A stretch of 37,868 nucleotides of DNA from Chara braunii. Taxonomy: Eukaryota; Streptophyta; Charophyceae; Charales; Characeae. Under the pieces are notes generated by a model. The model did not search any database. It worked only from the letters and a program-made list of their open reading frames with translations, and was not told where the DNA came from. Where the stretch lies: NCBI GenBank assembly GCA_003427395.1, contig BFEA01000152.1, positions 1,438,815 to 1,476,682 on the forward strand, in the 5' to 3' direction. Positions 30,331-37,868 of this stretch are shown one piece after another (the stretch's first letter is position 1; each line of letters starts with the position of its first letter). The position numbers were made by a program, and so were the translations under genes.

Positions 30331-30834
30331 TGTTGTTTGATTGTTAGAGACTAAGGATTGTTTTCACGCTTGATTGNGACTGTCCTAGTCGACCGGCGTA
30401 CGCTTCGTACTTGGGAGATCAGCGCCCCAGGGAACGAACGACGCTTGGGTTCATTCGGCGTTTAGTCAAACAATTCCTATACTGCAGCGAGACGAGCAAA
30501 CGCCCTCGACTGATCTACCTCTGCGATTGCACTTAAAAACCTTCGCACGTGGATCAGTAGCTCGGTAGGGATACGCCCCTAAAGGTGGTGACAGCCCCTT
30601 AGGGAAGCAAGCTTAAGCCCCGCGNAAACCTGTCCTGTCGTAGGGGANTGTGGGATGTATAGCTGGCGCACCCGGCTAGAGCGGGGAAGGAGCGAAGCAA
30701 CCGCGTCCGTCTCGGTTCACGGAATATTATGCGTCGTTCCCAANTTGTCTNTAAAAAACATATTTTTAGGTAAACTCCTGCGTGACGTGGCCGGGAGGGC
30801 CCTCGTTTTCACACGAGGGCCGATGCGCTNGACA
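30331..30834 (+). mobile_element. Gypsy element B, 5' LTR
   Basis: Identical to 15694-16197, including all six Ns, hence probably the same assembled consensus. It is followed by the PBS. It differs by many substitutions and a ~19-bp indel from its own 3' LTR at 31758. Confidence 0.85.
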
Positions 30835-30836
30835 GG

Positions 30837-30854
30837 TGGCGCCGTTGCCGGGGA
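30837..30854 (+). promoter_or_regulatory. Primer-binding site, tRNA-Asp type (element B)
   Basis: TGGCGCCGTTGCCGGGG, same as in element A. Confidence 0.9.
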
Positions 30855-31036
30855 TAACGACAAACTACCGTTGTCCCTAGTGGAACGAGACTTGGGTGAT
30901 TAATGGAGTAAAAATTTATTTTCTTTTTCTTGTTTGACCTCAGAAAAAGTCAGTAATTTGATCCCAAAATTATGAGATATTATTTATAAGAATTGATTGA
31001 TTTCTGTTGATATGTTGTTGTTTTTCTTCACTTAAG

Positions 31037-31774
31037 ATGGNTGGTAACAACGACAATCAGGATGGGAGAAGAAATGACATTCGGGAGCTTGCAATAATTA
31101 TTCAGCAGTCCCAGAAGGATCAAATCCGAAAGGTTGACGTTCCATTATTTGATGGTAACAACGCCTCGGGATGGGCAGAAAAGTTCGAGCAATTGGGAAG
31201 TTGCTGCGAATGGTCGAATGAAAAGATGCTGCGAATGGTGAAGAGATACTGCAAGATCCAGTACAAGGAAGAGGTGAAGGAGTTGGTACAAGATTCGTTG
31301 GACTGGCCAGAATTCAAAAGGAAGCTGCTAGAAAAATATCAGTTGAGCGATCCACTGTTGGANTTGACCGATTTGAGGAAGGTTAGTCGGAAAAGCTTTG
31401 GTACAACAAAGCAGTTCCTTACTGAATTCGAGCGGGTGGCGAAATTAGTTCGTGACCTTCCAGNTAAAGATTGTTGCCTCATCTTCCTGGATAATTTCAC
31501 GGACGTGGAACAACTAAAGTTGGTGAGAGGCATGACAGAAAGGTATGATTGGCCAAAAATTCGAGAGAAGTTATTGGTCGGGGACTTCGACCAGATCCTC
31601 TATCGGCTGCTGAAACAGCAGAAGGAGAATCGGGAGAGGCTACAGTTGGGGATGGACAAGGACAAGAAGGTCTATAAGACCTTATCTGACATGAGGGAAA
31701 TGATGAGCAGTATGAAGGAGGAACGGTTAAAACTTCAAGTGATGATGACCAAGCTTTTGTTGTTTGATTGTTAG
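31037..31774 (+). pseudogene. gag: Gypsy element B gag, truncated by deletion
   Basis: Same start context as element A (ACTTAAGATGG). About 238 codons of the gag domain are intact apart from Ns at 31041, 31363 and 31464 and one E-to-K change. At 31753/31754, after MMTK, the sequence jumps to the 3' LTR, so the frame ends in LTR sequence at 31774. The basic region, zinc knuckle and all of pol are absent. The product would be a truncated capsid-like protein. B could have moved only with proteins supplied by other copies, if the deletion predates its insertion. Confidence 0.9.
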
Positions 31775-32244
31775 GGACAAAGGATTGTTTTCACGCTTGG
31801 TTGAAACTGTCCTACTCGACCGGCGTACGCTTCGTACTTGGGAGATCAGCGCCCCAGGGAACGAATGACGCTCAGGTTCATTCGGCGTTTAGTCAAACAA
31901 TTCCTATACAGCAGCGAGACGAGCAAACGCCCTCGGCTGATCTACCTCTGCGATTGCACTTAAAAGCCTTTGCACGTGGATCAGTAGCTCGGTAGGGATA
32001 CGCCCCTTAGGGAAGCAAGCTTAAGCCCCGCGGGATCCTGTCCTGTCGTAGCGGACCGTGGAATATATAGCTGGCGCACCCGGCTACAGCGGCGAAGGAG
32101 CGAAGCAACCACGTCCGTCTCGGTGGTTCACGGAATATTATGCGTCGTTCCCAAGTTGTATCTAAAAAGTATGTTTTTAGGTAGACTCCTGCGTGACATG
32201 GCCGAGAGGACCCTTATTTTCACGCGAGGGCCGATGCGCTCGAC
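31758..32244 (+). mobile_element. Gypsy element B, 3' LTR (~487 bp)
   Basis: Starts TGTTGTTTGATTG, like the 5' LTR, and ends near CTCGAC at 32244, where similarity to the 5' LTR stops. It contains no Ns and is visibly diverged from the 5' LTR. No target duplication flanks B, and the left flank is segment X. Confidence 0.85.
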
Positions 32245-32462
32245 GACGGGTTCTAGTCTCCCGATTCCGATGGCAGATTCGTGGTCATTGCGACTACTTC
32301 TCTATTCACCCTTTACCTATCATTATCTCAACCACCTTATCGAAGTATTTTCCTCTGCGAGTTATTGAGTGCAGCGTTAACTCTTCGCGACTTACATAAT
32401 AGTTTCACACAAATGACATCATTCATTCACACAGCTGCAATGTGTAATCCTGTGTAGCACAC
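32245..32462. other. Flank of element B, nothing recognised
   Basis: Unique sequence after the LTR. A short open frame continues from the LTR (to 32399) without recognisable similarity. Confidence 0.6.
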
Positions 32463-32569
32463 CGAACATGTTCGACACTCCACCGAGCAGCCGAACATGT
32501 TCGGATGCTCGGTTCAGCGGGAACCGAACATGTTCGGATGCTTTGTTTAGAGGTAACCGAACATGTTTA
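32463..32569. repeat. Array of CGAACATGTTCG palindromes (33-bp tandem repeat)
   Basis: CGAACATGTTCG occurs at 32463-32474, 32492-32503 and 32525-32536, and as CGAACATGTTTA at 32558-32569. The last three starts are 33 bp apart and share flanks (CCGAACATGTTCGGATGCT), so this is a 33-bp tandem repeat with a diverged first unit. Perfect 12-14-bp palindromes at regular spacing could bind a dimeric protein, but there is no adjacent gene. Confidence 0.85.
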
Positions 32570-32599
32570 GCCGAGCGCAAATTAGGGGGCTGTCGAGCG

Positions 32600-32646
32600 T
32601 GTCCTCGTGTGTGTGGGGTGTATGGGGTGCGTGTGGGGTGTGGGGT

Positions 32647-32708
<62 letters not shown>

Positions 32709-32720
32709 TGTGTGCATGTT
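32600..32720. repeat. GT microsatellite
   Basis: GTGTGGGGTGT variants, then a nearly pure (GT)n at ~32650-32700. Predicted Val/Cys and Thr/His frames are artefacts. Confidence 0.95.
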
Positions 32721-32800
32721 CAGGAGTGATGAGCAATGCCCCATACGGCCCCCCACCCCCTATATGTATTAAAAAATAATAATAATAAAGAAATAAAAAT

Positions 32801-32923
32801 GTTCGGGCTCGATCTATTGTGGGCCACATTCGGGCTCAGTACCGAGCGTTCGGGTTCGATCACAGAGCCCGAACGTGATACTACACAGGTGTAGTCAACC
32901 TCCTTCATGAAACGATTTCATGA
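32801..32923. repeat. Inverted repeats with GTTCGGGCTC arms, followed by two hairpins
   Basis: GTTCGGGCTC (32801-32810) and GAGCCCGAAC (32865-32874) pair over 10 bp, with a third TTCGGGCTC between them. CTACAC-ag-GTGTAG (32881-32894) and TCATGAAA-cga-TTTCATGA (32905-32923) follow. The TTCGG words echo the palindromic array at 32463-32569, so both may belong to one repeat. Confidence 0.7.
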
Positions 32924-34312
32924 GGGGCACGTCCGAAAAAGTTACAACATAAAAATACTTCAACACAAAATTAATGACAATACCACCCGTCTGGGACGCA
33001 GCTCCCGGATGTCCTACTCGTAACATTCACCTCATTCACTTATCCCGATACTCTGCCCATACATCCACGCACCCATATTGACAACAATAGGTCGGATGAA
33101 CCGACCCCATTGTCCAATTACTATCAGAAAAGAGGACGGGACAATCATGTATTGAGCACTACTGACTGTATATGCCACTCTACTATCTTACCCTCGACAT
33201 TCCCTATGCTAATTTTAGCAACTAACACTCAAGTTTCCACAAACTCCCGTGCTTTCTCATGGACCTTATGAGAACCTTCTAAGAGAACCAATTGGAAACA
33301 CCTTTCACACAACATTCTCTTCTCAATGTCATCACCTATACCGAAATCTCAGTCCATTCCGATGTTTTTGTCCATTAGATGCAGGCTCCCAGTAAAAGTC
33401 ATGGTCTTCATTATTCTACAGGTCCAAGACCCACAATCTTGGCCAGTTCTAACCTGAGTACCTCCAAATGGTGACTTCTTTTTTACTGTTTGAACTAATC
33501 TAAAAAATGGGCACTCCGGGCGCACCCTCACTCTACAAACAAGAGAGTCCCACGACCCCAATGAGGTCGTCGATCCTTTTCAAGGTAAAATTATGGGGAT
33601 AACCTTTTTCAAACACCAATCTAATTTCATCTGCCCTGCCCATACTCCTCTTGTCTCCCTTTCTGTAAGCCACAAACTCATGGAGAAGGCTGCATCCTCA
33701 AACCTTTATAGTTATGAGAGTGTGAAGACATAGGCGGATATGTTTTTGATCTGTCCTGATTTTTCCTTATGGATTACTAATTATAGTCAACTCATAAATC
33801 ATGCGATCAAACGGAAAAAAACTGTATGCTTAGGGTGCAGGCTTGATTGGTTGGCATAATGTGGTATCACATATCAACCAGTCTCGTGATCAAAGGGTTG
33901 ATGAAGATGAAAGGTCCAATTATACCTTCCAATGCTTGATTGCTATATGATGGGATCACCGAAAGGGGTTGTTGTGGTGCTATTTTTTGTGGCCTTGTGG
34001 TTGGGAAGGTAGTGTATTTTGAGGCTTTGTAGAAAGTTCAATTCTGCAACAAAAAGGATTTACCTGCGCGATTTGGTGTTTGCTACCATAGTCAAGTGTC
34101 CCAAGATCAAAGAGCTACCATGGGTCAATTTTGTGGACAAAGTGGTTGGCCAAAATAATATTTTTTCAAGAGAAAAAATATCAATTCAAATAATAGCGAA
34201 TCTAGTTTTATACTGAGATTATTTGAGCTGAAGTTGGGTAAATGGGCCTAATACTTATTCCCAAGTACAATTGTGAGGTCTCAAGCTAAATACATCCTTC
34301 GAACAAGCCCAC
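32924..34312. other. No gene recognised
   Basis: Mixed-composition sequence without obvious tandem repeats. Short frames (33349-33561 minus, 34019-34216 plus) show no known motif. TTTTTTCAAGAGAAAAAA near 34165 is a weak hairpin. Confidence 0.5.
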
Positions 34313-34803
34313 CAAAAATCTACTGCAGCCATGGGACTCCTAGCTAACTTCGTCAATGGAAAAATGACACCTACCAATGCAATTGGTTGAACAAAAGAAA
34401 GGAGATTGCCTCCAGAGCGAACTGACCGGCATAAGTAGCACCGATGTGACACTCCTTGATTGAGCTTTGGGATTGGGTAAACACATTATCAGCGACTTGA
34501 TCTAAAATTGGGCCTGCAGCCTCACAGGACTGTGAGGGCTGGATGTTCGAACCCACTTAAAATCTACTGCAACCATGGGACTCGTAGCCAACTTCATCAA
34601 TGGAGAAATGACACCTACTAATGCAATTGGTTTAACAAAAGAAAGGAGATTGTCTCCAGAAGGAACTGACCGGCATCAGTAGCACCGATGTGATACTCCT
34701 TGATTGAGCTTTGGGATTGGGCAAGCACATTATCAGCGACTTGATCTAAAATTGGGCCTGCAGCCTCACAGGACTGTGAGGACTGGGTGTTCCTGGCCAT
34801 ATT
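34313..34803 (-). repeat. 245-bp tandem duplication with a conserved minus-strand ORF
   Basis: Two ~245-bp copies differ by several percent. On the minus strand both contain ~60-codon frames (34371-34556 and 34618-34800) sharing SQSCEAAGPILDQVADNV, QSQSSIKE and FLLxNQLH. A second shared frame overlaps the end (PIALVGVI, KLA, SPM, AVDF). It may be a duplicated exon from a host gene or a duplicated repeat. I do not recognise the protein. Confidence 0.55.
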
Positions 34804-35960
34804 TCAACCAGGTATATAAGGTACTACTGGTTTGGAGAAGGCCCTTCCTAACCTACACCTATAAATATATCGATCTACCGCTCGATCCAAAGATTGTGCA
34901 GTCTAGATCATTTTCACTGGCCTTAAATTCTCTAGGCCTTACAGGCGTTCTCCCCAGTACCAGTTCAATGTAGTCGGCAACCTTGTCAGGCTCAACCAAA
35001 GCTACCAATCATCCCCCCTTTTCCACTCCACTGCCATAACCTTCCTCTCCCTAGACTGGTATGCTATACACCTACCTCCTTGCCCACCATCCTCGAGAGC
35101 ACCCATCCCACCTATCCATATCCAAAGCGATGCCAATTACTTACAACAAAGTTTCTCCCTAAAGAGAATGACCATCCATCTTTCCCCCTCGAACCTATCA
35201 GGCCTTCCTGACTCCAACAGGTTAATATCTAGTTTGCCCACATCTACATACTCCCCTAGGCCACCATCCCTAGGAATGCAAAACCACCTCCATGTCCTCC
35301 TCTCTCTGGGAATGCACAACCACATCCTCTGCCTTCCTCTCCCTAGGGACACATAGCCACCTCCCCTGCCTTCCTTTAATCATGGTCAACCTCTCTACCC
35401 CAATCCACCAACTACAATCCCGCAAGACATATGTTCAGGAAGCGACCATCTCCCAAGCCGCTATGCTATGGACCCTTGGCCACAACAAGACTCCGTACCA
35501 TTAAAGGAAGGAGCACCACTGGAAACTTCTCTTAAGTTGCTTGCTGCGTTCCCTTTTTTGTCATGCAATGAACATTACCAAACAACAACAAAAAGCGGGA
35601 TATGCAAACACAACATCAAACAACAATAGGTGACTTAACCTTCCACTTGATATCAATTGCAAGACAACAACCAAGCCGAAACCAATACATCGTGTTGCGG
35701 TTCTTCAGTTATCAGTTAACTTGAAGAGTAGAAGATATGATCAAGTAAGACTGTCGGTATCTACAATCTACTGAAGGAAAAGCAGAGTCTCGCGTGACGC
35801 CGGCGAGAAACCTGGTTTCCAGGTTAAGGAATTTGGGTGGCGTGCCCAGTGCTAAACTTGCGCTGACCGCTGAGCCCACGAACCGGCCAGACCATGGGGA
35901 ATAACGGGAGGCCTGCTTTGAGGCCATCCGGTCAGCCCAGTCGGCTTCCTGTTGTTCTAC
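34804..35960. other. No gene recognised
   Basis: C-rich, mildly repetitive sequence. CCTCCATGTCCTCCTCTC and CACATCCTCTGCCTTCCTCT near 35290-35370 with CCTAGGGA and TGGGAATGCA words look like a short degenerate tandem repeat. Frames at 34704-34973 and 35168-35504 are unconvincing. Confidence 0.45.
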
Positions 35961-35964
35961 TGTC

Positions 35965-36170
35965 TTGCACACGCACGCTTGGCCTCGTGTTGTTTCTTGC
36001 GCCCGCCCGCTTGACCTCGTGCTGCTTCTTGCGCCCGCATGCTTGACCTCGTGTTTCTTCCTGCGCCCACCCGCTTGGTGGCGCACCCGACAACGCTTGA
36101 GAGAGACACAAAAAAAAGGAGAGAGAGAGACTGAACACCAGAGAGAGAGAGAAAGAGAGAGAAAGAGAAC
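35965..36170. repeat. 36-bp tandem repeat (about 3 copies) and GA microsatellite
   Basis: CGCTTGACCTCGTG with CTTCTTGCGCCCGC repeats at ~36-bp steps from ~35970 to 36080. A (GA)n-type stretch follows at 36118-36168. Open frames across it in several registers (e.g. 35712-36200 minus) exist because 36 is a multiple of 3. Confidence 0.8.
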
Positions 36171-36359
36171 GAACTCAACTACGGAGGGAGGCGGAAACAT
36201 AAGGCAGTACGGCTGAGGGACGTACGTCGACTATCCTTTCCATGGTCGCATCCCTATCCCGACCCCTACCGAATTCAAATTCAATTCAATTCAATAATTG
36301 GAGAATTCAAGTGCATCGTATAGTATATATAAGCTTGAAGAAAGCATAGATAGACGACT

Positions 36360-36432
36360 GGTGGAAGAGGGATTCAAAGTCCCGATATGCAAATTATGAT
36401 TCTGCTGATATAACCTACTAAACTATTCTGCC
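36360..36432 (-). tRNA. 73-nt tRNA-like sequence, CAT anticodon
   Basis: On the minus strand the length is exactly 73. The acceptor is GGCAGAA with TTCCACC (5 of 7 paired). TAGTTTAGTAGG matches the A box. The anticodon stem GCAGA/TTTGC encloses loop ATCATAA, placing CAT at positions 34-36 (Met or Ile-CAU type). A T arm GGGA-CTTTGAA-TCCC follows. The D stem is poor and two acceptor pairs are broken. There is no T-run immediately downstream. Most likely a tRNA pseudogene or SINE head, possibly of organellar origin. Confidence 0.5.
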
Positions 36433-37480
36433 TTGAACCACTTGACGTCCATGAGTGGTTAACAGGGACCTCTCTCCCACTTTCCAACCCTGGTTAACCC
36501 TTCAACCCTGAAAAGTGCATTGGAATTTTTTTTTTTTTTTTTTTCTGTTTTTTTTTCTTTTGCCCTGCTTTATTTTGTGACAAGGTCTATGTGTGCCAAG
36601 TTTGGTGTTTGTTGGGGTCTTGCAGTTGACTTTTTTTTTTTTTTTTTTTTTCCCCTTTAGTGTTAGTGGTGTTGATAAGAGCAGACACCACTACCACCTT
36701 GGGAGCGGCTCCATCTATTGGTGGGGAGCATCACCTATTGGAAAGCGGGTCCAACGTTTCATATACAAACATGAGTTCATAGCATATTAGAACAGGGGTT
36801 GTGAAGATTCCTGGCAGCATTGTTTACAAGGAATCTAGGGGATTGACTAAGCAGGGTTTTGAAGAGGGGGGATCCTCTTCACTATGAAACGGACGTCAGA
36901 TAATTCCTCCATTGATTACTCTGAAATTCGGAGTACAAACTGAGTACGACACTTTGTCCCCTTTTTGAAGAAAAGAATTATTGAAATAACACTTGCTGGG
37001 AACCGCGCCCAACGTCCCATATTTGTTGTTACTGGTATTTGGGTGCTATAGATAAGTGATGTTGATGATGATGTTGCTGCTGGAAATGTAGAAGGTTGAT
37101 GATGACCGCAAATCTCTGAGCTCCTTACTCCCGCCCAAACCATCACATATCTACTATTGTTGTGGTTGCAAGGGGGTACATGTTAGGAAAATCCCCTGGA
37201 CTCCTTGTTGGGATATCCGGATTGACTTGCAGCCATTCGTGAAACTGAAGTTTGTTGTTTGTGTTGAATTCGTTGCCTTCCTTTTCATCCCCTCTTTTCC
37301 CGTGGCAAACGATGTGAGCTAACTTGCCTCCCTTTTCCCCTCCAGGCCAGTCCGCGCAAAATTTAGAGAGTAGGTTAACGACACCTTTTTTTTTCATCAT
37401 ACCACCAACTTACTAGCAGTTTTTTATTAGCAATGAAGCTTTTACTCACTTTAAGGACATGTTCTCATCACGATTTTAAA
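36433..37480. other. No gene recognised; T-runs
   Basis: T-runs of ~24 and ~21 occur at about 36520-36545 and 36630-36652, each near a GTTTGTTGG or CTATGTGTGCC stretch. Short frames on both strands are unrecognised. Confidence 0.5.
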
Positions 37481-37868
37481 AAGTTTCAAGGTGAACACCT
37501 ACCATCCTTTACCTGTGGAGTAGACTTAGAAAAGCAAGTTACAACGGGAAGAGCAAGGGGAGGGGGAATCGTTTCAAGGTGTTCACTATCTTAACTACTT
37601 CAGTTTTTTCACGTTTTTCATCACAAGTTGGAGTAGCAAGCCAAAGGAGGAGGGAGGGGAATCGTTTCAAGGAGTTCACTATCTTCACCACTTCGTTTTT
37701 TTTACGTTTTTCATCACAGGTTGGAGTGACAAGCCAAAGAGGAGGGGGGGCGGGGGAGGGGGTTCATTTCAGGGTATTCACTATCTTCACCACTTCGTTT
37801 TTTTCACGCTTTTCTTCACAGGTTGGAGTGGCCAGCCAAGGGAGGAGGGGGGGGGGAGGGCGGTCTTT
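37481..37868. repeat. Tandem repeat, ~95-100-bp unit, running off the window
   Basis: TTCACTATCTT with AC(T/C)ACTTC, TTTTTTCACG, TTTTCATCACA and GGTTGGAGT, followed by a G-rich GAGGAGGG block, repeats at about 37571, 37664 and 37764. The last copy is cut by the window end. Units differ by several percent. Confidence 0.85.

Noticed and set aside
31751-31760. AAGCTT at the deletion junction of element B as a cloning chimera
   Set aside because: A HindIII site at the junction is suggestive, but one 6-mer is easily chance, and a biological deletion explains the structure equally well.
32463-32569. Bacterial SOS (LexA/DinR) boxes
   Set aside because: The core GAAC-AT-GTTC has a 2-bp centre, not the 4-bp centre of the CGAAC-N4-GTTCG SOS box, and the window is eukaryotic. 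It also matches a p53 half-site pattern, which is not meaningful in a plant-lineage genome.
32547-32772. Val/Cys- and Thr/His-rich ORFs
   Set aside because: Translation of the GT microsatellite.
35712-36200. 162-codon minus-strand ORF
   Set aside because: Spans a 36-bp tandem repeat and a GA microsatellite; open because the period is a multiple of three.

Overview
The window looks like nuclear DNA of a eukaryote of the green plant lineage. It contains no bacterial operons. It is made of Ty3/gypsy retrotransposon remains, tandem and inverted repeats, microsatellites and AT-rich spacer, and I found no intact host gene. The gypsy primer-binding site matches the 3' end of plant tRNA-Asp. The gag and pol sequences resemble the very abundant gypsy polyproteins I associate with charophyte algae such as Chara. 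That attribution comes from memory and was not searched.

Layout. 1-4.3 kb holds tandem repeats and gap-rich unassigned DNA. 4.33-5.59 kb is a non-autonomous DNA transposon with 15-bp terminal inverted repeats, a TAA duplication and a ~335-bp internal foldback. 5.6-13.4 kb is gene-free: duplications, AT-rich spacer, a polypyrimidine tract, a cluster of alternating inverted repeats around long palindromes (12.13-12.95 kb) and a 79-nt G run. 13.43-21.95 kb holds a ~2.26-kb unknown segment ('segment X') fused to a gypsy element (copy A): 5' LTR, PBS, gag, protease, RT, RNase H and integrase, all broken by stops and frameshifts. 21.95-26.9 kb is a non-coding block that appears inverted, because the missing integrase C-terminus lies at its far end on the minus strand. 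28.1-32.24 kb repeats segment X, LTR, PBS and gag, then jumps straight to a 3' LTR (copy B, internally deleted). 32.2-37.9 kb contains a tandem array of 12-bp palindromes, GT repeats, a tandem duplication with minus-strand ORFs, a 73-nt tRNA-like sequence and terminal tandem repeats.

The most unusual part is 22.26-25.68 kb. It is ORF-poor and holds dozens of short, mostly perfect inverted repeats, each with a different sequence, laid out one after another. In its middle, ~160-bp tandem repeats each carry a type III hammerhead ribozyme fold (23351-23403, 23513-23565, 23669-23726). The middle one has every core nucleotide and a GUC cleavage triplet. Two tRNA-like segments with A/B-box motifs follow. 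Together this suggests an undescribed structured, non-coding, ribozyme-bearing mobile RNA element. The ribozyme folds are directly readable from the sequence; the idea of a single element is inference.

Copies A and B share a ~2.43-kb block that is base-identical, including ten Ns at equivalent positions. A collapsed repeat consensus was therefore probably placed at both loci, and identity there should not be read as recent transposition.
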